From Streptomyces halstedii (lineage in GTDB: Bacteria > Actinomycetota > Actinomycetes > Streptomycetales > Streptomycetaceae): DNA of 64,000 nucleotides. The position numbers were made by a program, and so were the translations under genes. Under the pieces are notes generated by a model. It searched no databases. It was not told where the DNA came from and worked only from the letters and a program-made list of their open reading frames with translations. Numbering within the stretch: the stretch's first letter is position 1; the number at the start of each line of letters is the position of its first letter. The stretch covers positions 62,001 to 126,000 of the forward strand of contig JOAZ01000023.1 in the NCBI GenBank assembly GCA_000720535.1, read 5' to 3'. Below are positions 50,439-57,631 of the stretch, piece after piece.

Positions 50439-51293
50439 TCAGGCGCTCACCTCGGAGTGCACCGGGAGGGGCGGGCGCACTCCGGAGAGCGCCTCTGCAC
50501 GGGCCACGAGGTGGGGTGCAAGGTCGGGGTACCAGCCACGGGCTACGGCTTGCAACATCTCGGCCAGGGCCGCGAGTTCCCCAATTCGGCCGGCCGGGGT
50601 GTCGAGGACCGCCGCGAACTCCTTGCGGATGCGGGCGGCTACGTCGGGCACAAGCAGGCTGTTGGCGTGGAGAAGCCCCGCGTCATAGCCGAAGGGCACC
50701 AGGCCCCACCGCTCCCAGTCCAGCAGGCACAGGGGCGCGGCGCTGAGGTTGCCCCAGTGCAGGTCGCCGTGACCGGTCACCCGCTCCACCTTGGCGGGGG
50801 CAGGGATGCCGAGGAACTGGGGGAAGGCTCGTTCGATCCACCCGTCCCGCACGGTTGCCTTCACTCCCTCCGCTTCAGCGAGGAGGGCCAGGGCTTGGCG
50901 AAGGTCCGCCCACCACTCGTCAGGCAACCCCGGGTCGTGGTCGATGTCGGCCCGGTCCGGGGACACGATGGGTTGCGTGAGGTAGTCCAGGACTTCCGAC
51001 TCGAAGGCCCACTCGCCGTCAGTCCAGTCATGCACCGCGTACAGGTGGGGGCGGGGCACGCCGTCAGGCACCAGCTCCGAGGCGCCGACGACGCCTTCCC
51101 CCGCCTTCCTGCCCGCGTTCCTCTTCGCCGTCCGGCTGACCCGTAGCCACCGGTCCCCTGCTCGGCGTCCGAGGGTGACACCGAGGAAGCCCCACGCCAG
51201 CGGCCCCGTGCAGGTAAGGCCCAGTGCCTTGGCCGCCCGGTCGTGGACGGCCTCCATCAGGGCCTGTACCTCCTCATTCACCGGTGAGTTCAT
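50439..51293 (-). CDS. APH-fold phosphotransferase (aminoglycoside phosphotransferase family)
   Basis: A 284-residue protein-kinase-like phosphotransferase. The catalytic loop is VTGHGDLHWGNLSAAPLCLLDWERWG near residue 190, with the Asp of HGD, the Asn, and the metal-binding Asp of LDWE. The N-terminal lobe is less clear. The family phosphorylates aminoglycosides, choline, or peptide Ser/Thr residues. It is the last gene of the minus-strand cassette, and its start overlaps the aldo/keto reductase end by 20 bp. In some RiPP pathways (class V lanthipeptides, thioamitides) APH-fold kinases activate Ser/Thr for dehydration, so a peptide-modifying role is possible. Antibiotic resistance is the alternative. 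Confidence 0.82.
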   Translation of the reverse strand: MNSPVNEEVQALMEAVHDRAAKALGLTCTGPLAWGFLGVTLGRRAGDRWLRVSRTAKRNAGRKAGEGVVGASELVPDGVPRPHLYAVHDWTDGEWAFESEVLDYLTQPIVSPDRADIDHDPGLPDEWWADLRQALALLAEAEGVKATVRDGWIERAFPQFLGIPAPAKVERVTGHGDLHWGNLSAAPLCLLDWERWGLVPFGYDAGLLHANSLLVPDVAARIRKEFAAVLDTPAGRIGELAALAEMLQAVARGWYPDLAPHLVARAEALSGVRPPLPVHSEVSA

Positions 51294-52179
51294 CCGTCAC
51301 CCTCCTGAGTTCCTGGGCCTTCAGTGGCGCAGCCAGAGCCTTGGCCACATCGTCCCAGTGCTCGCGGGTGCTCGCGGAGGTGAGGACTACATCGAGGCCG
51401 GGGCACGAGCCAGCGGCCAGCAGGGCAGCGGCTGCGGCCGACAGGCCGGGACGGATGAGGTTCACCAGTTCGGGTGTCATGGCGTCGAGGAGTTCGCCCC
51501 CGTGCAGCGGAGCGGAGCCGAACGTGATCAGCCCCGCGTCCTTCGCCTGTACCAATGGTCCGCCGCCGTTCAGGGCCTGTGTGATCGGAGCGTCCATGAT
51601 CAGGCTGACGGGCATCTGCAAGCCCGTGAAGTGGTGCTCGGTGGAACCAGCCGCCTGCCGGGCGAGCGCGAGCAACTCGGGGACGCTGAACGCTCCGGAG
51701 GTCAGGCCCGACCAGGTAGCGACGCCGTACCCGCCGATCCTGCCCGCACGGGCAGACTCTTCCAGCGCCGTGAAGGCTTCCCGTACGCGCCCGTGCAGAA
51801 CGGCACGGTCAAGGCCGTGCCCGTGGTGCTCAGGGTTGTGGACGAACACCAGGTCCACGCGCCCAAGCGCGGCCAACGACCGCTCCGTCTGCCAGCGGAC
51901 GAAGCCCCGCTCAAGGCTGTGCCTACCGGCCATCTCTGCCCTGGTGAGCACGCCCTCAGCCAGGGCGGTGCGGCCTTGCTCCGCCGTGAAGAACCCCGTC
52001 TTCGTGGCTACCCGCACGGTCGGGTACTGCCCGAGAACCGGGCGCAGTTCCTCATGCGCCTGACCATGGGCGTAGTTGGGTGCCGTGTCCACCCAGGGGC
52101 TACCGCCAGCCAGGGCGGTGCGTGCCGCCTGGCTGACGGCACGCACGCGGTATGTCCCCAGGCAGAGCGCGGCGGTCAC
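51274..52179 (-). CDS. aldo/keto reductase of the island cassette
   Basis: A 301-residue reductase of the broad aldo/keto reductase superfamily. Visible elements are PWVDTAPNYAHGQAHEELRPVLG (catalytic Asp and Tyr), RVATKTGFF (Lys), DLVFVHNPEHH (His) and a C-terminal GLDVVLTSASTREHWDDV. It is divergent from the chromosomal paralogue at 17490. GTG 52179 overlaps the cupin gene stop by 4 nt, which fixes the start and shows coupling. It may reduce a carbonyl made by the upstream oxygenase on the peptide product (inference). Confidence 0.85.
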   Translation of the reverse strand: MTAALCLGTYRVRAVSQAARTALAGGSPWVDTAPNYAHGQAHEELRPVLGQYPTVRVATKTGFFTAEQGRTALAEGVLTRAEMAGRHSLERGFVRWQTERSLAALGRVDLVFVHNPEHHGHGLDRAVLHGRVREAFTALEESARAGRIGGYGVATWSGLTSGAFSVPELLALARQAAGSTEHHFTGLQMPVSLIMDAPITQALNGGGPLVQAKDAGLITFGSAPLHGGELLDAMTPELVNLIRPGLSAAAAALLAAGSCPGLDVVLTSASTREHWDDVAKALAAPLKAQELRRVTDELTGE

Positions 52180-53363
52180 AGTGCCGTCCCCACGACTGCA
52201 ACGGCGTGACCGTCGATGAGGACGGAGACCAGTTCGGCCACCTCCTTGACCTCCAGTCCGGCGGAGTCGGCGAGTTCGCCCAGCGTGGTCGGCTGGTTGG
52301 TCAGCAGCGTGCCCAGCGCGGGAGCTGCGGACTCGGCGAAGTCCCACGCGGTACCGGCCGCCGAGAGGGTGACTGTGCCCTGTTCGCGGTTCGCCGTCAG
52401 GCGGCCCCTCGGGGTGGTGAGCTTGACCGTGATGTCCGACCGTGCGGGGAGTCCGCCCACGTAGGGCAGGGACGGGATCGCGTGGCCCAGGTCCGTCCTG
52501 TCGATCGACTCTGCCCACCGCTCCACGAGGCGGGGGTCCGCCATCATGTCGGCCACCTCACGGCGCAGCGCGTCGGTGAAGTCCGACTGTTCCGTCAGCG
52601 AGCCGAAGCGCGGGATGTCCCTTCGCAGCGCGAGGGATGCCCGGAGCTGATCGACGACCCACAGCATCAGGTCAGCGCCCGTGTGCGGGACCATCCCGAA
52701 CGTGAGGTGAAGGGATTCCGTCCCCTGGTCAGCGGTGACCGCGTGCCACCAGCCGCGCGGTAGGTAGAGCACGTCACCCGGGGACAGAACGAGGTCCGCC
52801 ATCGGGTCGCCCTCCGGCTCCTCCGGCGACTCCACGTCCCGGAAGGTGGGCGCCTCACGTGTCACCCCCCACAGGCGCCACCGCTTCGAGCCATGCAGTT
52901 GGACCACCACCACATCGTGGTCATCCCAGTGCCGGCCGAAGCCCTCCCGCTCGGTCCACGAGGCGTACACGTTGGCCTGCACGGAAGTCCCGAGGAAGCG
53001 TTCCAGTCCCTCAGCAGCCGCCCCCACAGCGGGGTGGATCTTCTCCACCGCATCGAGCACCAGCGACGCCCCGTCTCTGAGCTGGGCGTGGAAGTCGGAC
53101 GGTTGGATACGGGACCAGGTGACCGCTCGGCGGTTCGTGGTCGGGATCCCGTAGCGGTGGAGCGGGACCATTTCGCCGTCGACCGACAGGCGCAGCCGGG
53201 GCGGCTCCAGCCGCTGAGTGGCAATGATCCGGTTCAGGTCGTCCCAGGAGAACAGGCCCGCCGTGTCGGCGGCTCCGGGGAAGTGCGCGTAGGAGCGGTG
53301 GTACGTCTGGGCGAGGAACGTGTCCCCGCCCAGACGCCCCGCCCACGAGGCTGCATCAAGCAC
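52176..53363 (-). CDS. cupin-4/JmjC-type Fe(II)/2-oxoglutarate oxygenase
   Basis: A 395-residue JmjC-like oxygenase of the cupin-4 family, which includes the ribosomal oxygenase YcfD/RoxA that hydroxylates Arg on protein L16. The iron ligands are visible as HxD in GFGRHWDDHDVVVVQLHG (about residue 144) and the distal His in YLPRGWWHAVTAD (about residue 205). A winged-helix-like C-terminus follows (about residues 330-395), as in ribosomal oxygenases. It hydroxylates amino-acid side chains of peptides or proteins. GTG 53363 has GGGAG 8 nt upstream and starts 14 nt after the 45-residue peptide gene, so that peptide is the obvious candidate substrate. Confidence 0.85.
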   Translation of the reverse strand: MLDAASWAGRLGGDTFLAQTYHRSYAHFPGAADTAGLFSWDDLNRIIATQRLEPPRLRLSVDGEMVPLHRYGIPTTNRRAVTWSRIQPSDFHAQLRDGASLVLDAVEKIHPAVGAAAEGLERFLGTSVQANVYASWTEREGFGRHWDDHDVVVVQLHGSKRWRLWGVTREAPTFRDVESPEEPEGDPMADLVLSPGDVLYLPRGWWHAVTADQGTESLHLTFGMVPHTGADLMLWVVDQLRASLALRRDIPRFGSLTEQSDFTDALRREVADMMADPRLVERWAESIDRTDLGHAIPSLPYVGGLPARSDITVKLTTPRGRLTANREQGTVTLSAAGTAWDFAESAAPALGTLLTNQPTTLGELADSAGLEVKEVAELVSVLIDGHAVAVVGTAL

Positions 53364-53377
53364 CGTGGGCGCTCCCG

Positions 53378-53515
53378 TCAGTCGTTGCCGTCAGAACGGC
53401 CACTGCTGACGTCAGACTCCTGCTCGGAACGGGTGCGTGCGGCCACGATCTTCCGCTTCGCGACGAGCAGGCCACCCCCCTCGGGGGCCACCGAAGTGGT
53501 GTTCTCTTCCACCAT
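53378..53515 (-). CDS. 45-residue peptide, putative RiPP precursor
   Basis: A 45-codon gene whose ATG 53515 follows AGAGAGG by 8 nt. The product starts MVEENTTSVAPEGGGLLVAK and continues with RKIVAARTRSEQESDVSSGR then SDGND. It is hydrophilic, has no signal peptide, and splits into an acidic N-terminal part with a GGG hinge and a basic, Arg/Lys/Ser-rich C-terminal part. The position directly before a peptide-oxygenase-type gene, with a 14-bp gap, and before a reductase and a kinase, suggests a leader-core precursor modified by them. I know of no matching family. It could instead be a regulatory peptide. Confidence 0.6.
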   Translation of the reverse strand: MVEENTTSVAPEGGGLLVAKRKIVAARTRSEQESDVSSGRSDGND

Positions 53516-53587
53516 CGGACTACCTCTCTTCTCGGGAACTCCCACCGGGAATCCGGCGGGAAGCATCAGGGACAGCGGCCAATGCGG

Positions 53588-53701
53588 TTACCAAAGAGAC
53601 ACGGCGAGAACCAGGGCACAGCCGCCGAGGATCGCGGCCAGGTAGATCGGCCCCGCGTACCGGCCAAAGTGGCGCAGCACCCAGCGGCCCAAGCGACGCA
53701 T
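53588..53701 (-). CDS. 37-residue single-span membrane peptide
   Basis: ATG 53701 overlaps the stop of the 68-residue gene (ATGA), with AAGG about 9 nt upstream. The product has a basic start (RRLGRWVLRHFGRYAG) and one hydrophobic helix, PIYLAAILGGCALVLAVSLW, running to the C-terminus. It could be a small membrane protein, a holin-like or toxin-like peptide, or an export helper for the cassette. No family is recognised. Confidence 0.5.
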   Translation of the reverse strand: MRRLGRWVLRHFGRYAGPIYLAAILGGCALVLAVSLW

Positions 53702-53907
53702 CACGTCGCCTTCGGCTCCACCGCCACGGGGCGGAGAGCACTGGCAGGCAACGAACTGCGGCCCGTGCACCGAGGGCACCCGCACGGCGGGTACTTGGTC
53801 GGTGAACCCAGGATCACCGCATTGCGCGGCTCCACCTGCACCTCACGAACCGGTCCGTACGTCCGGCCGCCGTCGTACGACACCCGCAGAGTTATGCGCC
53901 CCGTCAC
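53701..53907 (-). CDS. 68-residue small protein with C-x-C-x2-C motif
   Basis: GTG 53907 starts a 68-residue protein with a beta-rich N-terminus (RITLRVSYDGGRTYGPVREVQVEP) and PPCGCPRCTGRSS near residue 42, a possible zinc or metal knot. Similar short proteins occur in Streptomyces accessory regions, but I cannot name the family. It is translationally coupled to the 37-residue membrane peptide and is the first gene of the cassette. Confidence 0.55.
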   Translation of the reverse strand: MTGRITLRVSYDGGRTYGPVREVQVEPRNAVILGSPTKYPPCGCPRCTGRSSLPASALRPVAVEPKAT

Positions 53908-54067
53908 GAGCGCACACCACCATCAGGGCCGAACGTCCGCCGGTACTCCAGCCCCCGACCTACGCCGCAACGCACCCGCTCCTTGTTTCGCTCGGTCGCT
54001 GTCATGGGGGAAATCATTGGCCCAGAAAGCGGCGGCTGTGTAGTTCTTTCCCGTCATGGACTAAAGA

Positions 54068-54901
54068 TCATGAACGGCAGGCGGCAGCCCACTCCGTCAA
54101 CAAGGCTCGCGCTTCGGCCCCGAACAGCCCGTACCCCTCCAGTGTCGAGAACAGTTCCAAATGCATTTCGATGTCGCGCGGATCTCTCAGGATCACGACA
54201 CCCGTGGTGTTCTCCACGGTAGCCAGGGTGTTGTCGTAGACAGTAAAGGTGTCCATCGGAGCCATGGGCTTGTATCCCGCGATTGGGATAACACCGAGCT
54301 TCACATTCGGCAGGTGGGTCAGTGAGGCCAGCCGGTCAATCTGCATCGCCATCGCGGCCGAAGGCAGGAGTGGCCACCTTACGGCCTGTTCGGTGAGGAT
54401 AAAGGTGAACCGCTTCTTCGTGTCGTAAAGGACCTCCTGCCGTTCCAGCTTCCTCGCGATCGTCTTAGCGACATCAGCCGGTGAATGGGCAAGGCTGGCC
54501 CGGATGTACTCAGGGGTGGACAGCAGTCCCGTAATCATCGAGAGCAGGAAGAAACGGAACTCGGTAGAGGAGGATTCGAGCGCGGCAAGTTCGGTCTGCT
54601 TCTTTTCCAATCCTCTGCGGCGCAGTGAGCGCAGGTCTTGCCACTCGGTATTGGCCAGCCTCGCGAGGGCAATGACCTCCTCGATGACCTCGGGCGGAGC
54701 AACGACAGCCCGGAGGATCCTCTCCAGGTCGAGCAGGCTCGGTTGCGCTTTCCCGTTCTCAATCCGACTGATCTTCGATTGAGACATGTTGCAACGCCGA
54801 GCGAGCCGGTCCCCAGTGAGGCCAGCTCGCTTGCGTAGTTCTTTCAGCAGGGCGGCCAATTCTTGCTTCGGCTGCCCCAACTGTTCAGGGTCGAACGTCA
54901 C
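54068..54901 (-). CDS. XRE-family regulator with DUF5753 domain
   Basis: A 277-residue regulator. The XRE helix-turn-helix is LRKRAGLTGDRLARRCNMSQSKISRIENGKAQPSLLD (about residues 20-56). From about residue 90 it has the DUF5753 domain (FFLLSMITGLLSTPEYIRA, KLERQEVLYDTKKRFTFILTEQAVRW, LGVIPIAGYKPMAPMDTFTVYDNTLATVENTTG). These regulators are very numerous in Streptomyces and pair with small DUF397 or DUF6879-type partners, controlling development and antibiotics (the WhiJ/Scr1-type system). GTG 54901 overlaps the DUF6879 stop by 4 nt. It may control the adjacent peptide cassette 160 bp downstream on the same strand. Confidence 0.92.
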   Translation of the reverse strand: MTFDPEQLGQPKQELAALLKELRKRAGLTGDRLARRCNMSQSKISRIENGKAQPSLLDLERILRAVVAPPEVIEEVIALARLANTEWQDLRSLRRRGLEKKQTELAALESSSTEFRFFLLSMITGLLSTPEYIRASLAHSPADVAKTIARKLERQEVLYDTKKRFTFILTEQAVRWPLLPSAAMAMQIDRLASLTHLPNVKLGVIPIAGYKPMAPMDTFTVYDNTLATVENTTGVVILRDPRDIEMHLELFSTLEGYGLFGAEARALLTEWAAACRS

Positions 54902-55410
54902 CCGCTCACGTACTCCAGGAATGGAACCGACTCGGCAACGGCAATCCGCTTCCACTGCCGATACGGCTCAGGGTCACCCTCGTACAGTTCCCGGTTTATC
55001 TGCGTACCATCCTCCCGGTAGTTCATCAGAGCCACCTTGGACTCATCGAACATCCAGAAGTCCTGATCCGGAAGCCCCGGGTTCTCTCGGTCGGTGAGGT
55101 CGAGAATGCGGATATCCTCGCCCGCCTTCACGTGGTGCCGGTAGTAATACTCGAACTCGAACCGGAGGTAGTCCGAGAGCGGGCGGGTCACGACGTGCAC
55201 CCTGCCGACGCTCTTCCCTTCCGAGGCCCATTGCCGAACTTCGTCCATCCAGGCCGACGTGTAATCGTCCGGGGATTTCTCCCCGGCGAGGAAGCGCTTC
55301 AGCTTCTCCGCTTCCTGGGGCATGGTGTAGACGGGCAGCGTTTCCAGCCGCCACGCCTCATGCTCCATGGAATCGAAGCAGTCATTCCACGCGTCACCAT
55401 CCAAGTGCAC
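54898..55410 (-). CDS. DUF6879-family protein
   Basis: A 170-residue soluble protein. Sequence elements such as CFDSMEHEAWRLETLPVYTMPQE, VGRVHVVTRPLSDYLRFEFEYYYRHHVKAGEDIRILDL and DFWMFDESKVALMNYREDG are typical of DUF6879, a partner of XRE-DUF5753 regulators. GTG 55410 has GGAGG 6 nt upstream and overlaps the preceding small gene by 17 bp. The molecular role is unknown, but fixed linkage with the regulator implies a sensing or anti-regulator function. Confidence 0.85.
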   Translation of the reverse strand: MHLDGDAWNDCFDSMEHEAWRLETLPVYTMPQEAEKLKRFLAGEKSPDDYTSAWMDEVRQWASEGKSVGRVHVVTRPLSDYLRFEFEYYYRHHVKAGEDIRILDLTDRENPGLPDQDFWMFDESKVALMNYREDGTQINRELYEGDPEPYRQWKRIAVAESVPFLEYVSG

Positions 55411-55603
55411 GGAATGCCTCCCTGAGAACTTCCTCCGGGATCTCCACGAGCCCTTCCCCGGAGGGCGGGGCGAAGGCGTTGGACACGTCGCCCTGCACAA
55501 CGAACGATCCCGTGGCCGTGCGGTACACGTTCGGGCAGTCCTTCTCTCCGCACTCGCCGTTGCCGTTGCCCGTGAGCCGGGTGAGTGCCGAACGTTCGGA
55601 CAT
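55394..55603 (-). CDS. 69-residue small protein of the XRE/DUF6879 operon
   Basis: ATG 55603 starts a 69-residue protein with a CGEKDCPNVYRTATGSFVVQGDVSNAF segment, an acidic stretch and EEVLREAFRALGW at the end. It resembles the small proteins that precede DUF6879 genes in Streptomyces. The CxxxxC pair could bind metal. The overlap with DUF6879 shows co-translation. Operator-like repeats lie 65-105 bp upstream. Confidence 0.7.
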   Translation of the reverse strand: MSERSALTRLTGNGNGECGEKDCPNVYRTATGSFVVQGDVSNAFAPPSGEGLVEIPEEVLREAFRALGW

Positions 55604-55666
55604 GCCAAACCCCCTTGCTCTGGCCCCGTTTGGGCCGCCTGTCCACCGACAGTAGAGGGGGTGGCG

Positions 55667-55706
55667 CTACGCGTCCATGCGCGAACGCGACTATGCGTGT
55701 CCTTGC
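55667..55706. promoter_or_regulatory. direct repeats upstream of the small-protein/DUF6879/XRE operon
   Basis: CTACGCGTCCATGC (55667-55680) and CTATGCGTGTCCTTGC (55691-55706) are related copies 24 bp apart, just upstream of the operon. They may be the binding site of the XRE regulator. Confidence 0.45.
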
Positions 55707-55730
55707 ATAAACAGGTCCCGACCGCCCCCG

Positions 55731-55746
55731 GTACGTGATCACGTAC
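55731..55746. promoter_or_regulatory. perfect palindrome GTACGTGATCACGTAC
   Basis: A 16-bp perfect palindrome lies in the 463-bp gap (55604-56066) at the right end of the island. The gap holds no gene, only the sites listed here. Confidence 0.45.
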
Positions 55747-55821
55747 GCGCCCGTGCAGACTGGGCGTAGCCCCGTGGCGCGGTTCGGGAAGTCTGACCAG
55801 GGACGACGCCTCGGAGGAGGA

Positions 55822-55837
55822 TTGGTCACGTGACCAA
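55822..55837. promoter_or_regulatory. perfect palindrome TTGGTCACGTGACCAA
   Basis: A second 16-bp perfect palindrome lies 91 bp from the first and about 130 bp inside attR. It may be an integrase- or excisionase-arm site or a repressor operator. Confidence 0.45.
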
Positions 55838-55886
55838 CGCATGACCAACAGGGGCCCGAGGGGGCCTGAAACAGCAGGAAAGAACA

Positions 55887-55931
55887 GGAGAAACGCCCGC
55901 CGAAATGAATCCTGTCGACGGGCGTTTCCCC
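55887..55931. terminator. hairpin near the right end of the island
   Basis: GGAGAAACGCCCG and CGGGCGTTTCCCC match at 12 of 13 positions around a 19-nt loop. It could insulate the island from the tRNA side. Confidence 0.55.
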
Positions 55932-55968
55932 AGGTCAGAGCAGCCGAGGACTGGTGCCCGAGTGGAGA

Positions 55969-55991
55969 GTTCAAGTCCCCCCTCGGACACC
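55969..55991 (+). other. attR: duplicate of the tRNA-Leu 3' end
   Basis: The 23 bp are identical to 45594-45616. The preceding bases no longer form a tRNA. Directly downstream is the terminator that belonged to the tRNA gene before integration. Confidence 0.92.
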
Positions 55992-55994
55992 AGC

Positions 55995-56021
55995 GAAGAC
56001 CCCAGTTGATCTGGGGTCTTC
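55995..56021 (+). terminator. original tRNA-Leu terminator displaced by the island
   Basis: A perfect 11-bp stem, GAAGACCCCAG with CTGGGGTCTTC, and a TTGAT loop start 4 nt after attR. It is placed as expected for the end of the uninterrupted tRNA transcript. Confidence 0.8.
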
Positions 56022-56066
56022 TGCGTTGTGCGGACAGGCGCCCGGGGGCGGTGAGGGGCGGGCCGG

Positions 56067-56684
56067 TCAGGCGGTGTCGGTGCCCGGGGCGTGGCACGAC
56101 GGCGCCGTCAGTCCGGCGACGAGGAACGCGATCACCGTCTCCGCGTGGGGGAAGGGCGAGGGTTCAGCGGGCATCTTGACCAGCGGGCGCCCGTAGGACT
56201 CCATCACCAGGCTGAAGGCGAGCCGGCAGCGCTCCGTGACCTCCTGTGGCGACAACTCGGGCAGCGCGCGCCCGAGAAGCACCTCGAAGGGGGCGGGCGC
56301 GAACAGCGGTGACACGTTGAGGACCTGCCCCGTGGGTAGCGCCGTGCGGGCCAGCAGGTGGCAGAGCACCCGGCCGTCCCGGGTGGTGACGAGCTCGGCG
56401 AACGGCATGACGAGGGCGGTCACCAGGTCGCGCACCTCGGTCCGGGCGCCGGGCGGCGCCGACAGGGCGTGCAGCCGTCCACTCCACAGAGGTCGCAGCT
56501 CCCGTTCCAGCAGAGCCGACACCAGTCCTTCGCGGGAGCCGAAGTGGTAGTGGACCGCTCCCGGGTTCAGGCCGGCCGCCGTGTTGACCGCTCGGAGGGA
56601 GACCTGGTCGGCCCCCTTCTCCAGGAACAGCTGCTTGGCGGCGTCGAGGAGGCGTTCGCGGCTGGGGGCCTCGGGCTGGCTCAT
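56067..56684 (-). CDS. TetR-family transcriptional repressor
   Basis: A 205-residue TetR regulator. The N-terminal helix-turn-helix is SRERLLDAAKQLFLEKGADQ VSLRAVNTAAGLNPGAVHYHFGSREGLVSALL (residues about 8-55). The C-terminal helical domain binds an unknown effector. ATG 56684 is preferred, with GGA about 9 nt upstream; ATG 56693 would add three residues. It is divergent from the short-chain dehydrogenase, with the 17-bp operator between them, the standard layout for a TetR protein repressing its neighbour and itself. Confidence 0.93.
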   Translation of the reverse strand: MSQPEAPSRERLLDAAKQLFLEKGADQVSLRAVNTAAGLNPGAVHYHFGSREGLVSALLERELRPLWSGRLHALSAPPGARTEVRDLVTALVMPFAELVTTRDGRVLCHLLARTALPTGQVLNVSPLFAPAPFEVLLGRALPELSPQEVTERCRLAFSLVMESYGRPLVKMPAEPSPFPHAETVIAFLVAGLTAPSCHAPGTDTA

Positions 56685-56724
56685 GCGGCCCATTCCATCA
56701 CAGACGGAGGGGCCTCCAGCACTG

Positions 56725-56741
56725 TTCAATCACTGATTGAA
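56725..56741. promoter_or_regulatory. TetR operator between divergent genes
   Basis: TTCAATCACTGATTGAA is a perfect inverted repeat with 7-bp arms and a 3-bp centre. It is AT-rich against a very GC-rich background and sits in the tetR/dehydrogenase intergenic region. Confidence 0.8.
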
Positions 56742-56803
56742 TTACGATGGAATTCGATCGTATGGACACGGGCCGTCGCCGAGGCCCGTCGAAGGAGACT
56801 GTT

Positions 56804-57631
56804 ATGGGTACGTATGTCGTCACCGGTTCCGCCTCGGGCATGGGCGCCGCGAGCGCCGACCGGCTGCGGGCGGCAGGGCACCGGGTCATCGGGGTGGACC
56901 TCCGGGACGCCGACGTGATCGCCGACCTCGGGACCGAGGGCGGTCGTCGGCACGCCGTCGAGGAGGTCCTCCGGCTCGCCGACGGAACCCTCGACGGGGT
57001 GGCCGCCGTCGCCGGCGTGGGCCCGAACATGCGCGACGCCTCGGCTGTCGTGTCGATCAACTACCACGGACCGGTCGCCCTGCTGGAGGGGCTGCGCCCC
57101 GCGCTGGAACGCTCGGGGGCCGGACGGGCCGTCGTGATCAGCTCGAACTCGGCCTCGACGGTCCCGCTGACCGACGACGTCCTGCTGGGCCTGCTGCTGG
57201 ACGGTGAGGAGTCCGCCGCCCGCGACCAGGCGGCGAAGGCGCAGAGCGCCCTGCCCGCAGCCCTCGTGCAGACGGCACCCAGCATCTCGGCCTACGCGAC
57301 GTCCAAGCTGGCCCTCGCCCGCTGGGTCCGGCGTACGGCGGTGACCCCGGAGTGGGCGCGCCGTGGCGTCCTCCTCAACGCGATCGCGCCCGGCGCGGTG
57401 ATCACCCCTCTGATGACCGGCTCGACCGATGTGACGGCCACCCCGGACCCCGACTCCTTCCCCACGCCGATGCCGCTGGGCATCTTCGGGCAGCCGGAGG
57501 ACATCGCGTTCTGGGTGGAACAGTTCCTCCGCCCGGAGGCCCGCTTCACGACCGGTTCGATCCTCTACGTCGACGGCGGCACCGACGCCGCGATGCGTAC
57601 CGACGCGCAGCCCGCCGCCATGGGGCGGTGA
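56804..57631 (+). CDS. short-chain dehydrogenase/reductase
   Basis: A 275-residue NAD(P)-dependent SDR. The cofactor motif is VVTGSASGMGAASADRL at residue 5, the catalytic Ser lies in VVISSNSAST (about residue 123), and YATSKLALARW (about residue 166) has the Tyr and Lys. The segment NAIAPGAVITPLM and the closing GSILYVDGGTDAAMR are normal. It oxidises or reduces a hydroxysteroid, sugar alcohol or similar substrate. A 30-residue insertion between the catalytic Ser and Tyr (LLLDGEESAARDQAAKAQ) is longer than usual and probably shapes substrate specificity. ATG 56804 follows AAGGAGA. It is presumably derepressed by the TetR ligand. Confidence 0.92.
   Translation: MGTYVVTGSASGMGAASADRLRAAGHRVIGVDLRDADVIADLGTEGGRRHAVEEVLRLADGTLDGVAAVAGVGPNMRDASAVVSINYHGPVALLEGLRPALERSGAGRAVVISSNSASTVPLTDDVLLGLLLDGEESAARDQAAKAQSALPAALVQTAPSISAYATSKLALARWVRRTAVTPEWARRGVLLNAIAPGAVITPLMTGSTDVTATPDPDSFPTPMPLGIFGQPEDIAFWVEQFLRPEARFTTGSILYVDGGTDAAMRTDAQPAAMGR

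Larger units (their letters stand above)
45594..55991. mobile_element. 10.4-kb tRNA-Leu-integrated genomic island
   Basis: The island is bounded by attL and attR direct repeats of 23 bp. It carries a tyrosine integrase at the tRNA end, an excisionase-like protein, small helix-turn-helix proteins and a non-conserved cargo. Several stretches (48.8-49.6 kb and 54.0-55.6 kb) are visibly lower in GC than the flanks. No replication initiator, FtsK-like transfer protein or relaxase is present, so it is not a complete AICE or conjugative element. The integrase frameshift suggests it may be fixed. The displaced native tRNA terminator lies just past attR. Confidence 0.9.

Noticed and set aside
50439..51293. 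Calling the kinase a true aminoglycoside resistance gene
   Set aside because: The catalytic loop shows only the APH fold. The operon context (peptide, oxygenase, reductase) does not favour resistance, and substrate cannot be read from sequence.
45594..55991. Classification as a complete AICE or a prophage
   Set aside because: No RepSA/RepAM-type initiator, FtsK-like transfer protein, relaxase, capsid, terminase or lysis genes are present. Only integration functions and cargo are visible.
55930..55995. Second tRNA-Leu gene at the right boundary
   Set aside because: Only the 23-bp 3' portion is present. The preceding sequence cannot form the D-arm, anticodon arm or 5' acceptor strand.
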